From Streptomyces xanthochromogenes (lineage in GTDB: Bacteria > Actinomycetota > Actinomycetes > Streptomycetales > Streptomycetaceae), in contig NZ_BMUZ01000016.1 in NCBI RefSeq assembly GCF_014650455.1, positions 124,001 through 188,000 on the forward strand: a stretch of DNA of 64,000 nucleotides, in the 5' to 3' direction. Shown here one piece after another: positions 19,400-28,849 of the stretch; position 1 is the first letter of the stretch; the number at the start of each line of letters is the position of its first letter. The notes beneath the pieces are model-generated. The model did not search any database, was not told where the DNA came from, and worked only from the letters and a program-made list of their open reading frames with translations. Both the position numbers and the translations under genes were made by a program.

Positions 19400-19720
19400 G
19401 TGCGCACCAGGGCCGTGTGGGCTGTCGGGATTGCCGGTGTGCTGGGAGTCCTTGCTGTCGGGCCGATGGCGTCGTCGGTCGCGGCGTTGTCGGGTGAGGA
19501 GCCGTGCCGGATCGACACCGATGCGGCCGTCATCCGCCAGGCCCCTTCAACAACGGCGGCAAGAATGGGGATCGGGTACCGCGACCAGAAGTGCCGCTTC
19601 CACGGCTACACCCGTGACGTGAACTGGGCGCACATCACGATGAAGGGGTCGGGCGTGGACGGCTGGGTGGAGCGGCACCTGATCTCCACGGCCAAGGAAT
19701 CACTCGCCCGCACCTCCTGA
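19400..19720 (+). CDS. Secreted SH3-like domain protein
   Basis: GTG 19400 is preferred over ATG 19394 because GGAGG then sits seven bases away instead of one. A signal peptide (VWAVGIAGVLGVLAVGPMAS) is followed by a domain of about 75 residues with two Cys and the bacterial-SH3 pattern DAAVIRQAPSTTAARMGIGY ... WAHITMKGSGVDGWVERHLI. Such domains bind cell-wall peptide. It overlaps the next gene (TGATG), so both are made together. Confidence 0.75.
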   Translation: MRTRAVWAVGIAGVLGVLAVGPMASSVAALSGEEPCRIDTDAAVIRQAPSTTAARMGIGYRDQKCRFHGYTRDVNWAHITMKGSGVDGWVERHLISTAKESLARTS

Positions 19721-20193
19721 TGCGTACTCCCCTCCTGCTGCCCACCGTGCTGGCCGTGCTGGTCCTCAGCGCAGGCTGTGTGACCATCGCCCCCAACGCG
19801 GCCTCCCCTGCCGGGGGATTACTTCCCCGGGGGGAGCGTCTGGCCACGGTGGCTCCGGGCCCAGGGTGGCCGGACCCCGTCCAGCCGCCCGCACGGGAGA
19901 CCCTGGCCCCCGCCTACGGCCCAGCCACCGCGACCTCGGCCGCTACCTCCCACCCTGCGGCCCGCCGCCCCGGACCGGGCCAGCCCCAGCACGAACCGGC
20001 TGTCGCCCCGTCACGGCACCCTCACCGCGTAACCGGCCGGCCCCCGGCTGTCATCCGGCGCTCCTCCCCTGCACGGCATCGCCCGCATCAAGTCCCTCCG
20101 CCGTATAACACCGGGGCGGTCTGTTCCTGGGCGCAGGGGACGGGCTTCGATCCGTCCGTGGTGCGCGCCTGCCGTCAACAGCTCGGCCGATGA
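19720..20193 (+). CDS. Small lipoprotein, Pro-rich
   Basis: The ATG overlaps the stop of the SH3-like gene. The N-terminus has a lipoprotein signal (LLLPTVLAVLVLSAGC), with Cys20 as the lipidated residue. A long Pro/Ala/Arg-rich linker leads to a short C-terminal part with two Cys (GAVCSWAQGTGFDPSVVRAC). The linker suggests a lipid anchor holding a small outer domain. Function unknown; it is likely to work with the SH3-like protein at the cell wall. Confidence 0.65.
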   Translation: MRTPLLLPTVLAVLVLSAGCVTIAPNAASPAGGLLPRGERLATVAPGPGWPDPVQPPARETLAPAYGPATATSAATSHPAARRPGPGQPQHEPAVAPSRHPHRVTGRPPAVIRRSSPARHRPHQVPPPYNTGAVCSWAQGTGFDPSVVRACRQQLGR

Positions 20194-20305
20194 ACCGCTC
20201 GCCCGGATCCCTGTGACAAAGGTGCGTGACCCTTGTTGCCGCCTCACCGTTGGGCAGGACGATACGTGGGACTCCCGCCCTCCCCCCTGAGGCGGATCGT
20301 GTTCC

Positions 20306-20342
20306 GGCCCTGACGCCCCTTCCTCCCGCCGGCGTCAGGGCC
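20306..20342 (+). terminator. Hairpin terminator
   Basis: A perfect 12-base stem, GGCCCTGACGCC / GGCGTCAGGGCC, with a 13-base loop lies 113 bases after the lipoprotein gene and before the next plus-strand gene. Confidence 0.75.
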
Positions 20343-20439
20343 GACGTGTCTACGGGCGCTGGGGCACGGCATTCACGGTGACGGCCCGATCCCGCGCACG
20401 GTTGAACTCAGCATGATCCGTCGTTCAGGAGGTTCACTC

Positions 20440-20889
20440 ATGCCGAAGGCTCCGCGAGTCCATGCGTTATGGGCCGGGTTGTTGGCTGCGGCTGCTCTTG
20501 CCGTTGCGGTAGTCCCGGCCTCGTCGGACTCCTACGTCGATGAGCGCGCCAACACCTGTCACGCCGAGGCCGGCAACCCGTGCCTTTACGGCATGGTCGT
20601 CACCTACTGGCACCGGGCCGGCTCCCGGCAGCGCACCCTGAGCTGGATCTACGCCAACCGCAGCCCGGTCAGATCCCACAATCTGGCACGCTGGTGGTAT
20701 CAAACACCGGGCGGACCCCGCCATGTCGGCGGAAGCTGGCGGGCAGGCAAAGCAGTGGAGTCCTGGACCGAGATCACCTGGGGTCGCGGCCGCCACGACC
20801 GTGTGGGACCCGACCTTCCCGCAGGCAGCCGGATCTGCGTGGAGTTCAACTACGGCGCCACCACCAAGCCCTGCATCACACTCAAGTAA
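20440..20889 (+). CDS. Small secreted protein, 149 aa
   Basis: The start ATG at 20440 has GGAGG at good spacing. A signal peptide (LWAGLLAAAALAVAVVPASS) precedes a compact domain with four Cys (NTCHAEAGNPC ... RICVEFNY ... KPCITL), which could make two disulphides. A basic, Trp-rich centre (LARWWYQTPGG, ESWTEITWGRGRH) is notable. No family is recognised with confidence. A decayed relative of its C-terminal part is visible at about 39460-39580, where LPAGSRICTDIN can be read. Confidence 0.7.
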   Translation: MPKAPRVHALWAGLLAAAALAVAVVPASSDSYVDERANTCHAEAGNPCLYGMVVTYWHRAGSRQRTLSWIYANRSPVRSHNLARWWYQTPGGPRHVGGSWRAGKAVESWTEITWGRGRHDRVGPDLPAGSRICVEFNYGATTKPCITLK

Positions 20890-21013
20890 GCGTGCCTGCG
20901 CCTTCGTTTGCCTATCTGGCATTCCTGGCGGGCCACGGATCGACCGTGGTCCGCTGGAGAAACCCAGCGCCGTCCTGCCTTCGATCCCCTCCATGGCCGC
21001 CGATGCGGGGTGG

Positions 21014-21622
21014 TCAGCGGTAGAGACTCCAGCGGCCGAAGCGGGCCAGCGTCTTGCGAGCTTCGTCCTTGCTCAGCCCCAGGGCTGCCGCGGCCTGTTC
21101 GACCGTCGCGTCCCGCTGCCCGGCGTGCGCCGACCAGTAGCCGACCTCGACCGCCGTCACCTCGAGCCGACGGGCCGCGCGCAGGGCCGCCAGCGGGGAG
21201 GTCTTCTCCAGCTTCTCGAGTTCGCCCCGCAGCTGCTCCAGCAGTGCGCTCACGCTCTCGGGAAGGGGGATGGCCGAACGCTCCACGTCCTGCGTGTGTC
21301 CGTCCCAGTCCATGCTGCACGTCTCTGCCACTGCCTCGGCCGCCTCGGCCAGGGGCTGGTCGCCGATCTCCTCCCAGTCCAACTGGTGCTCCGGACCGTT
21401 CCAGCCGCAGGAACACACCGCGCGCAGTACGGCCGCACGCGGCCCGTGGCCGAGGCCCGCGCCGTCGTAGATGCTCCACTGCGACACCTGATGCCCGTCG
21501 CCCGAACTCATCATGGGCACGAAGACCGCGGGCGGGACGCTGCCGTCGGCCAGGAGCACACCGACCCAGCCCGTATGCGAGGAACCGAACTCCTCCGTCG
21601 TCCACGTCTCCCGCTCGCGCAT
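21014..21622 (-). CDS. Hypothetical protein with C-terminal HTH-like part, 202 aa
   Basis: The start is taken as ATG 21622, four bases after GGAGGGG; the ATG at 21655 has no ribosome site. The N-terminal half has a CxC motif (RAVCSCGWNGP). The C-terminal half has a likely coiled stretch (LLEQLRGELEKLEKTSPLAA) and a helix-turn-helix-like end (ATVEQAAAALGLSKDEARKT). The end resembles small DNA-binding units, so a regulatory role is possible. It is cytoplasmic by sequence. It lies next to the left half of the CRISPR array but has no known link to CRISPR function. Confidence 0.6.
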   Translation of the reverse strand: MRERETWTTEEFGSSHTGWVGVLLADGSVPPAVFVPMMSSGDGHQVSQWSIYDGAGLGHGPRAAVLRAVCSCGWNGPEHQLDWEEIGDQPLAEAAEAVAETCSMDWDGHTQDVERSAIPLPESVSALLEQLRGELEKLEKTSPLAALRAARRLEVTAVEVGYWSAHAGQRDATVEQAAAALGLSKDEARKTLARFGRWSLYR

Positions 21623-21937
21623 GACACCCCTCCACTCGATCATCCCCGCCTGCACGCCGGTACGGGTGTGCAGGAACCACGCTGGCGCAAGCGAACCGGT
21701 CGCGGGGCGGAATCACACAGAACGGCTGGCCCCTCGTTCGGGGTCGCTTTCGCCTGCGGCGTGGTCAGCGGCTCCGCCGGGGCCGACACAGGCCCTGCGC
21801 CGCCCGTACCCGCCAGGGCACCACGCTGCGCATCACCACAGCTCGGCCCGCAACTTACGAAGCTGATGGGGACAACAGAGCGGCGCTCAGGTTCCCCCTA
21901 AGTCCCTCCTGTACCACGGCAAGGTTCATGGCGGCAG

Positions 21938-22247
21938 GCACATCCCGCCGCGCGGGGGCGAGACTTGCAGTCCTCTGCAATCAGGGTGACCCTCATCGGT
22001 ACACCCCGCGGGACTGGGACGCGACGTCTCGCTGGATGTGGCCGCGATGCTCTGCGGCGGTACTCCCGCGGTGCGGGAGCGAGACTCCAACCCGCTCGTC
22101 TACAGCCCCATCGAGGACGGTACATCCAGCAGGGCGCGGATGAAACAGACCGGCGAGGACCGCTCCCCTGGGCTGGGTCCGTACATCCCGCGGGGCGGGG
22201 ACGCGACGTCTCGCTGGACGTGGCCGCGATGCTGTGCGGCGGTACAT
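21938..22247 (-). CRISPR. CRISPR array, left part (five repeats plus the first six bases of the next)
   Basis: Repeats of about 27 bases start at 21938, 21999, 22060, 22120 and 22181. The sixth starts at 22242 and is cut after GTACAT. The period is 61 bases (60 once) and spacers are 34 bases. The consensus on the plus strand starts GTACATCCCGCGG and ends GGGGGCGAGAC, with a CCCGC/GCGGG stem. Length, period and stem fit type I-E. The minus strand is the likely transcribed strand by repeat shape, and the left repeats are the most degenerate, as expected at a leader-distal end. No cas gene is present. Spacers at 22026-22059 and 22208-22241 differ at only two bases. Confidence 0.85.
22243..22247 (+). 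repeat. Target-site duplication TACAT, left copy
   Basis: The five bases TACAT directly before the left inverted repeat of Tn3-A are repeated directly after the right inverted repeat at 38937-38941. Five-base duplications are the rule for Tn3-family insertion. The duplicated bases belong to the CRISPR repeat. Confidence 0.9.
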
Positions 22248-22296
22248 GGGGTAGCGCCGAGGTAAGCCCAAAAGCCGCCAGTACTTGATCTTGGCG
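22248..22296 (+). repeat. Left terminal inverted repeat of Tn3-A
   Basis: A 49-base sequence starting GGGGTAGCGCCGAGG and ending GATCTTGGCG, matching the reverse complement of 38888-38936 at 48 of 49 positions. Confidence 0.93.
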
Positions 22297-22316
22297 GGTT
22301 GCGGTGGTCGGTCCGC

Positions 22317-23237
22317 TCAACGCAGGCTGGCAACCGGGAGTGCGTTGACGCGGTTCTCGTACTCGCGGCGGGCCTTGCGCTGGGCCGGGACCGCGGCGGT
22401 GCCGTCGAGGGGCTGGCAGCGGTCGAGGAGTTGACGGTGGACCGCAGGCACGGCAGTGACGCGAAGGGTGTAGCCCTGGCCGCGCCGTACGGTCACGCCC
22501 TGGTCGAGCGTGACGCGCTCGGCGGGCTCCAGCTCGGCGGCGTGGAGGAAGTCGGCGACCTTGCCCGGCATGTCGAGGACGACCGGCAGTTCCGGGGCCG
22601 GGGTGCCCGGGTCGCTGGCCGTGCACTCGGGCGGGAGATCGGCGACGGCGGTGCGGATGGCGCCGCGGCTGACATCGTGCTCGCGGGCGAGGGCCGCGAT
22701 GGACCGGCCTTCCAGGTAGGCGGTGCGCACGTCGTCGGTCTTGTCAGCCGGGATGGCGGGGCGGCGTCCGCCCTTGTTGCCCTTGGCCTCGGCGGCCCGC
22801 AGCCCGTCGTACGTCAGCTCTCGCTGTAGATCCCGTTGGAGTTCGCCTGCGGCGGCGAGGGTCTGCACCGTGAACTTCACGGTGGACAGTAGCTCGCCGG
22901 TGCGCGGGTGGCGGGCGGTGAGGTCCATCGCGGAGAACGCGCCGTCGTGGATGCGCAGGGCGAGGCGGCCCTGGTGCAGGACGTCGAGCACGTCGAGAAT
23001 GTGGCCCGTGCCCCGTACGAGGCGGAACATCTCGGAGATGTGCACGGTGTCGCCCGGCCGCGCGTACACGAGGAGGTCGCCGAACTTCGGGCGCTCAAGG
23101 GGATGGAGACGGCTGGAGGTGCCGCCCTCCTCCTCGAAGACGACCGGCTCCTCGTTCCCGGCCTCGTCCAGGACGAGGTTCTGACGGTCGGTCGACTGCT
23201 GGTCCGTCGACACCCGCTTGTAGACCAGGTTGGCCAC
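22317..23237 (-). CDS. tnpR: TnpR serine resolvase of Tn3-A, with C-terminal extension
   Basis: The GTG start at 23237 follows GGAAGAAC. The N-terminal catalytic domain has the serine motif YKRVSTDQQSTDRQN, then RPKFGDLLVYARPGDTVHIS. The HTH region (NKGGRRPAIPADK ... SIAALAREHDVSRGAIRTAV) ends near residue 195. Typical resolvases stop about there, but this one goes on for about 110 residues (LPVVLDMPGKVADFLHAAEL ...) to 306 residues. The extension has no known motif. The gene sits just inside the left end of Tn3-A, and a res-like palindrome lies right upstream, the normal Tn3 layout. Confidence 0.9.
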   Translation of the reverse strand: MANLVYKRVSTDQQSTDRQNLVLDEAGNEEPVVFEEEGGTSSRLHPLERPKFGDLLVYARPGDTVHISEMFRLVRGTGHILDVLDVLHQGRLALRIHDGAFSAMDLTARHPRTGELLSTVKFTVQTLAAAGELQRDLQRELTYDGLRAAEAKGNKGGRRPAIPADKTDDVRTAYLEGRSIAALAREHDVSRGAIRTAVADLPPECTASDPGTPAPELPVVLDMPGKVADFLHAAELEPAERVTLDQGVTVRRGQGYTLRVTAVPAVHRQLLDRCQPLDGTAAVPAQRKARREYENRVNALPVASLR

Positions 23238-23270
23238 GTTCTTCCTCGTTCCTGTCGGCGCATCGGACCC

Positions 23271-23400
23271 GGACTGTCATAAAACCCTGTCGTCAGCCGT
23301 CATCGGATCCGATTGGATTCTCGCCGCCGTGAGGCCGCGGAAAGTCCGGGTTCATTGGACGCCCGTCGAGCCTGTCGTCATTCGATCGTCTGACGACAGG
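23271..23400. other. Candidate res site of Tn3-A
   Basis: Directly upstream of tnpR. It contains a perfect 30-base palindrome at 23371-23400 with arms CCTGTCGTCA / TGACGACAGG, and further copies of the half-site CTGTC(G/A)TCA around 23274-23295. Resolvase sites consist of two or three such inverted subsites of about 28-34 bases. Confidence 0.7.
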
Positions 23401-23430
23401 CGCGTCCGGCGCGTGGCGGATCCCCATGCC

Positions 23431-23435
23431 TACGT
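23431..23435 (+). repeat. Target-site duplication TACGT of Tn3-B, left copy
   Basis: TACGT here is repeated at 28897-28901, flanking the inverted repeats of Tn3-B. Joining the two flanks gives an unbroken end of the oxidoreductase gene. Confidence 0.88.
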
Positions 23436-23482
23436 GGCCCTGTCCTCCCGAAGCTGCCGCGAAGTGACATGTAGCGCTCTGT
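23436..23482 (+). repeat. Left terminal inverted repeat of Tn3-B
   Basis: The first 34 bases, from GGCCCTGTCCTCCCG to GTGACA, are identical to the reverse complement of the right end. The next 13 bases contain two mismatches. Confidence 0.9.
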
Positions 23483-23484
23483 GA

Positions 23485-24492
23485 TCAGAGTGACGCTCGG
23501 TCAGGGGTAGCGGGGCGGGGCTCAGGGACCGTCGCGGTCCGGCCGGCGGCGAAGTCGGCGTGGGCCTGCTCGACGGCTTCGGGGTACGCCTCGCGCTTGG
23601 CGTGCTCGGCGAGGGCCCGGTAGACGCTGGCCACCGAGGGGTTGTGGCCCTTGCGCTTGCCGGTGGGGATGAACAGGTCGGGCTGGATCTGCTCGACGGA
23701 CTCGCCGCCCGCGCGGCGCCGCAGCACGGTGTGGAGCATGTCGTCGGTGATGACCGGGGGCCGGCCGCCGTGCTTGCCCTTGCGGGCGGCGGTGTCGAGG
23801 CCCTCCAGGGTGGACTCGCGGATGTTCTCCCGCTCGGTCTCCGCCATCGCGGCGAAGAACGCGAACAGCAGCTTGCCCGGCCCGGTGGGGTCGTAGAGGC
23901 CGGGCAGGGGTCCGGCGAGCATCTCCAGGATGAGGCCGTGGGCGGTGAGGTGGTCGGCGAGCGCGGTGAGTTCGGCGGCGTCGCGGCCGAGCCGCTTCAT
24001 CTCGTACACGGTGAAGATGACCCGGCAGTGCGGGGCGTGTGCCTTGACCTCCCGCGCGGTCCGCAGCGCCTCCTCGAAGCGGGGCCGGACCCGGACGCGG
24101 GTGCTGATCTTCTCGCTGAAGATCTTGTCCCGGGGGATGCCGTGTCCGGCGAGCGCGTCGAGCTGGGAGTCGAGTTCCTGGCCGAGGGTCGAGCAGCGGG
24201 CGTAGCCGATGCGGATGTCCGCGCCCGGCAAGTCCGGGTCGACCGGGGCCGGGGGCGGGGTGCCCGCCCGCCACGGCTGTCCGGGCCCGCGGTCGGCCGG
24301 GGTGGGCACGCGCAGTGCCTTCTTCAGTCGGGGCACCAGGGTGAAGCGGCGGGTGTGGTAGGCGGAGGCGACGGCGCCGCCGCGCGAGCGGCAGGGTGAT
24401 CCGGGCTGGGCATCGCACTTCGGACAGGCGTGCGCTTCGACGTCGTTCGCGTCCGGCTGGCCGGTCGGGGAGGGCTGCTGAGGGTCCGTCAT
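23485..24492 (-). CDS. tnpR: TnpR serine recombinase of Tn3-B with N-terminal zinc-finger-like part
   Basis: The start is taken as ATG 24492; the frame is open upstream but less protein-like. Residues 18-40 form a CPKC...GSPCRSRGG motif that looks like a zinc finger of the kind seen in actinobacterial DNA-binding proteins. The resolvase domain follows with the serine motif IGYARCSTLGQELDSQ, where Cys precedes the catalytic Ser, then YEMKRLGRDAAEL and AFFAAMAETERENIRE. The HTH region has KHGGRPPVITDDM. It would resolve cointegrates made by TnpA. The gene is only two bases from the left inverted repeat. Confidence 0.9.
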   Translation of the reverse strand: MTDPQQPSPTGQPDANDVEAHACPKCDAQPGSPCRSRGGAVASAYHTRRFTLVPRLKKALRVPTPADRGPGQPWRAGTPPPAPVDPDLPGADIRIGYARCSTLGQELDSQLDALAGHGIPRDKIFSEKISTRVRVRPRFEEALRTAREVKAHAPHCRVIFTVYEMKRLGRDAAELTALADHLTAHGLILEMLAGPLPGLYDPTGPGKLLFAFFAAMAETERENIRESTLEGLDTAARKGKHGGRPPVITDDMLHTVLRRRAGGESVEQIQPDLFIPTGKRKGHNPSVASVYRALAEHAKREAYPEAVEQAHADFAAGRTATVPEPRPATPDRASL

Positions 24493-24708
24493 GAGGTCGA
24501 ATTTTCGCACAATGCAAGTCTCAGAAGGGGGTCCGCGCCGCTTTCGCGTGAGAACGGGTTCTGAGAACGAAACCGGGTCCGGCGGCGGTCCGGACGCCCG
24601 TTTCCGATCTTGCTCGGGCAAAGGACCGTTTGTGAGAAATTTGAGTTGTGATTCTCGCCCGCCTAAGTGTTACTTTGATCTGCTTTGCTCCGACCGGAAG
24701 GAAAGCAG
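24493..24708. promoter_or_regulatory. Intergenic region between divergent tnpR and nucleotidyltransferase gene, likely res/promoter
   Basis: About 216 bases containing several related short motifs, such as GGTTCTGAGAAC at about 24568-24580 and AATTTGAGTTGTGATTCTC near 24640-24658. This is the position where Tn3-family elements have res and divergent promoters. I could not define three clean subsites. Confidence 0.4.
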
Positions 24709-25503
24709 ATGGACGTCCCCTCCCTGCACAGCCAGTTCCTCAGCGACGTACTGCCCCGGATCCAAAAGGATGCGCGTGTGGCCGGTGTGGCGATCACCGG
24801 GTCGTTCGTAGGTGGCCGCCCCGATGTCTACTCGGATGTGGACCTGATCCTGGTCATCGATGACGAGGCGTACGAAGCGGTCATGCGGGAGCGGCTCGTA
24901 CTGATCAGTTCCTGGGCTTCCCTGGTAGCCGGATTCACCGGGGAGCATGTCGGCGAGCCGCGCGTGATCATCACGCTGGTCGGGCCGCCCCTCCTGCACG
25001 TGGACTTCAAGTTCGTGCGGGCTTCCGATTTCGCCGAGCGGATCGAGGACCCGGAGATCCTGTGGGACCGCGACGGCCAGCTGACGGGTGCCCTCGCCCA
25101 GCAGCCGCCGGCCAGTCCGGCGTTCGACCTCCAGTGGATCGAGGACCGGTTCTGGGTCTGGGTGCACTACGGCGCGACGAAGCTCGGCCGCGGGGAGCTG
25201 TTCGAGACCATCGGCTTCCTCGCCTACCTGCGTGACAGCGTGCTCGGCCCACTGGCCGCCCGACGGGTGGGTGCGCCTTCCCGCGGTGTGCGCCACTTGG
25301 AGTCCATCGCGCCCGACGAGGCGCGCGAGCTTCAGGCGACGCTGTGCGGCTACGACCGCCACGAGGCCGGACGGGCGCTCCTGGCCACTGTAGATCTCTA
25401 CCGCCGATGGTCCGATGCTGACGCAGCGGTCGTTGAACGGCACCGCAATGCCGAGGAACTCGCCGTGCAGTACCTCCACGACGTCATCGATCACGGCCGC
25501 TGA
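24709..25503 (+). CDS. Nucleotidyltransferase-fold protein (ANT/MNT-like), Tn3-B cargo
   Basis: The start ATG at 24709 lies seven bases after GGAAGG. Residues 31-45 give the nucleotidyltransferase signature GSFVGGRPDVYSDVDL, with the two metal-binding Asp residues in SDVD and a third acidic strand later (LLHVDFKFV). The C-terminal half is alpha-helical, as in aminoglycoside or lincosamide nucleotidyltransferases. The protein is 264 residues, within that family's range. As the only passenger gene of Tn3-B, a drug-inactivating role is plausible but unproven; a toxin-antitoxin type nucleotidyltransferase is the main alternative. Confidence 0.8.
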   Translation: MDVPSLHSQFLSDVLPRIQKDARVAGVAITGSFVGGRPDVYSDVDLILVIDDEAYEAVMRERLVLISSWASLVAGFTGEHVGEPRVIITLVGPPLLHVDFKFVRASDFAERIEDPEILWDRDGQLTGALAQQPPASPAFDLQWIEDRFWVWVHYGATKLGRGELFETIGFLAYLRDSVLGPLAARRVGAPSRGVRHLESIAPDEARELQATLCGYDRHEAGRALLATVDLYRRWSDADAAVVERHRNAEELAVQYLHDVIDHGR

Positions 25504-25729
25504 CCTGGCGGCGGGCACCACCTCCACCAGAGCACGACCGGCGTGCCGTCCACTCAACGAGCGTGGCGTCTGGTGGGCACGATCCAGTCCGGGGGCGCCC
25601 GGCTCGAAGGTCCGCTCATGCCGCTGCTGTGGCGGACGCTGCCGAACACCGCTCAGCCCTTCCAGCCCTTCCCGGGCTGCCCGAGGCCGCCCCGGAAGGG
25701 CGTGGACACGGCCGGCCCGGCGTACCCCG
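25504..25729. other. Short spacer between convergent genes in Tn3-B
   Basis: 226 bases between the end of the nucleotidyltransferase gene and the end of tnpA. No gene or clear hairpin seen. Confidence 0.4.
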
Positions 25730-28700
25730 TCAGGCCGTGACCGGCTCGCTGCTGCGCGGGCCGGGCACCGAGGCCGCCACTGCGGCGACGAGGTCGAGGT
25801 GGGAGTTCATGTCCAGCTCGAACCGGCCGTAGGGGTTCACGTGCGTCCAGAACAGCGGGGACAGGGCCCGCCAGTCGGCGTCGGTGAGCTTCTTCTGCCA
25901 CTTCTCCTCGGCGAGGATGTCCTGGAGGAGCAGGGTGTTGACGTGTACCAGCGCGGACTGAAGCAGGTGCAGGGCGAGCATTGAGACCTCCTGGGACTCC
26001 TTGTCGGAGCCGGTCAGGTCGCCGTCCTTGCCGTAGAACAGGTCGTGGTTGGCGGAGTTCCAGTTCTCCACGACCTGGAGCCCGTCGTTGATCTCGCGCC
26101 GCAGCTCGGCGTCGGCGAGGTAGTCGCAGATGAACGCCGTGCGCACCGCCCGCCCGAGTTCCTCGATCGCCCGGTAGGTGGGGTGCTTGGGCCCGCCTCG
26201 GGTGAAGCGCCGCAGGACCTGCTCGGCCTCGGCGGTGCCCAGGCGCAGGGCGGTGGTGTACTTCACGATCTGGTCGTACTGCTGGGCGATCAGGTCCCAG
26301 TCGATTGTCTTGGTCGACAGCACCGGCGCCAGGTGTGGCCACGTATCGTCCTCACCGGCCGCCGGCCGGTACAGCCGCGCCGAGCCGACGTTCTTCAGCC
26401 TCGGCAGCAGGTTGAAGCCGAGCATGTGGGCGAAGGCGAACCCGACGATCGAGGCGCCGTGGGTGTCGGTGTACTGGCGGTCGATCTCCATGTCCGTGCA
26501 GTGCCGCAGCACACCCTCGATCATCGCCGCGACCTCGGACGCGGAGCAGGACTTCAGCTGGGAGTAGACACACAGCGACTTCTTCTCCACGTGCCAGTAG
26601 ATCATCACCCCGGGCCCCCGGTACCGCTGGTGCCACTCGGTCATGAAGTTGCTGGACCAGGACCCGAACTTCTTGGAGTCGCTCGCGCAGGCGGTGCCCT
26701 CGCCCCACCACGCCTGATCGCGGGCGGCGAAGGTGGCGTTGACGAGGCGGACCAGGGCGGCGCGCAGGTTGGTGCGGGTGACGAATAGGTGCCGCACCCG
26801 GCGCAGGACGGCCTCGCTCTCGCCGTGCTTGCCGGTGACCGCGACCCGCTTGATGCCCATGTTCGTGCCCAGTGCGAACAGCACGAGCAGCAGCCGGCGC
26901 CGCAGCTTCGCCTTCGGGACCGCCTCCCTGGTGGCGACCGAGGCGAACTCCGAGGCGAACTCCGAGGTGAACCCGGTGGCGAACTCGGCCTCCTTGAGGA
27001 TGTCGATCAGGTCGATGGTGCCCCAGCGCCGCTCGATCTCCGCCTTCAACGCCACCAGGTTCTCCGGCTCCACCTGCTTGCCCAGCGGCGAGACCTTGAT
27101 CCACGGCTCGCCGTGCTTCCTGACGATGTCCACGCCGCCCGTCGTGCCCAGCTCCAGCGCGGTGTCGAGCCGGGTCAGGGACTCCCGCAGCCGCTTCTGG
27201 AGGGCTCCGATGAACGCCCCCGGGTCCTGCGGCTGGCGGATCGCGTCGTAGTGCACGTCGCGGTTGTCCTCGAAGTCGGGGGCAGGTCGTCCTCCGGGTT
27301 CTGCCACCGGCCCGCGCCCGGCACCCAGATCTCCCGGCGCCGCAGCGCGTCCCGCAGCGACACCAGCACGCACAGCTCGTACGGGATGCGTTCGACGCGG
27401 CCGCGCTCGTCCACCACCGCCTTGCGCCACTCCTCGCGCACCACTCCGGCCAGCGGGATCCTCTCCGACTCGTCGAAGAACGCCCCCTCCTTGGCGATGG
27501 GCTGGTCCAGATACCGCTTCAGCAGGTCGATGGCGTCCATCACCGGCCGGTACGCGGTGTTGTTGCACTTCAGCTCCAGCGCCCCCAGCAGCGGCGACAG
27601 CATCCGCCGCCAGTGCCCCGAGTACGACGACCGCAGCACCGTGCGCACCCGGGCCCGGTAGCGGGCCTCGTTCGCCGCCGCTTCCGCGGCCAGCGCCTTC
27701 AGCGTGGACTCCCCGGCCACCGGGAAAATCACCTTGCGGACCGTGCCGCCCGGCTCCGCGACCGCGGCCTCCGCCAGCCGCAGCAGGATGCCCTCCTTGC
27801 CGCGCACCCGTTTGAGGTCCTTGGTGAACTCGCCCTCGACCTTCTTCTCCGCCCGCGTGTTGATCCGCTGGACCAGCTGGATGAACAGCTCGACCAGCGA
27901 ATCGGTGATCTCCGTCTGCCGCACGTGGCACAGCGCGGCCAGCAGCGTGTACCGCACCGGCGGCGCCGCCGCCCGCAGGTCCGAGGGGTACTCCTTCGAC
28001 GCCCGCGCCCGCCACGCCGCCACCAGCTTCTCCGACACGTCCCCGAACAGCTCCGGCGCCAGCTCCAGCGCACGCACCCGCTGGAGCTTGTTCACCTCCG
28101 CCAGCAGACTGTCCAGGCCCAGCGCGCCCGGGTCCGCCTTCAGCTCGGAGAAGAACGACACACCTCCGCCCGCCGACTCCTCACCTCCGGCGTCCTCGGC
28201 CACCAGGTCGTCCAGCCGGGAACGGGTCGCCGCCGACAGGCGGCCCACCGTGGCCGTACAGAACCGCTCCTCGAAGGTGGTGACCGCCGACCCGACCAGG
28301 CGGGCGATGCGTCCCGGCGTCGGCGGCTCCATCCGCTCACCCCGGCAGCGCACCACCACGGCCTCCGCCAGCCGGTCCCGGTTCAGCTCCACCCCGCACA
28401 ACTCCGCCGCCAGCCACTCGGCGAGCTGGGCCTGGTCCTCCGCGGTGCACTCCCGGAACCCGAACGCGCCCCGGATCTCCACCCGGTGCCGCTTGATCGC
28501 CCGCCCTGACCAGTCGTACGCAGCCCACTCCTCGGCCGGCACCTTCACCTGCTGAGCCACGTACGACACCGCAGGCGCCGGGATCTCCCCGTGATCCTCC
28601 GGGAACCGGGCCTCCACCTCGAAGAACTTCAGCAACAACGCGAACCCCAGCCGGTTCGCCCCCGACTTGTTCCGCAACCGCTCCTGGTCCTCCTCCAGCA

Positions 28701-28746
28701 GCGTCCAGACCTCGATCAGGTCCTCCGGCTCCCAGTCCTGCCGCAC
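25730..28746 (-). pseudogene. tnpA: TnpA transposase of Tn3-B, full length with one frameshift
   Basis: Starts at GTG 28746 after GGAGGGAG. The first 490 or so residues are in one frame (WEPEDLIEVWTLLEEDQERL ... EIWVPGAGRWQNPEDDLP). A shift at the five G of 27278-27282 moves the rest (DFEDNRDVHYDAIRQPQDPG ...) into a second frame, which runs to the stop at 25730. Together they make about 1005 residues, the normal Tn3 transposase length. Catalytic region motifs are present: ACASDSKKFGSWSSNF with the first Asp, QYTDTHGASIVGFAFAHMLG with the second, and the C-terminal Glu region. The homopolymer shift could be a sequence error, in which case Tn3-B may be active. Confidence 0.92.
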
Positions 28747-28849
28747 CCCGCGCTCCCTCCAGTCGTCGTGACCGGACCAACATCGCGGAACGGCCCCCTC
28801 AACAACCCCAGAAGATCGAAAACCCGGACAAGCGCACCCCCGCTTTGCT

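Noticed and set aside
23371..23400. The 30-base palindrome as a terminator or plasmid origin
   Set aside because: It lies upstream of tnpR with related half-sites nearby, and the arms have the size of resolvase subsites.
27278..27282. Programmed ribosomal frameshift in tnpA of Tn3-B
   Set aside because: Tn3 transposases are not known to use one, the site lies in the middle of the protein, and similar homopolymer shifts occur in unrelated genes of the window.
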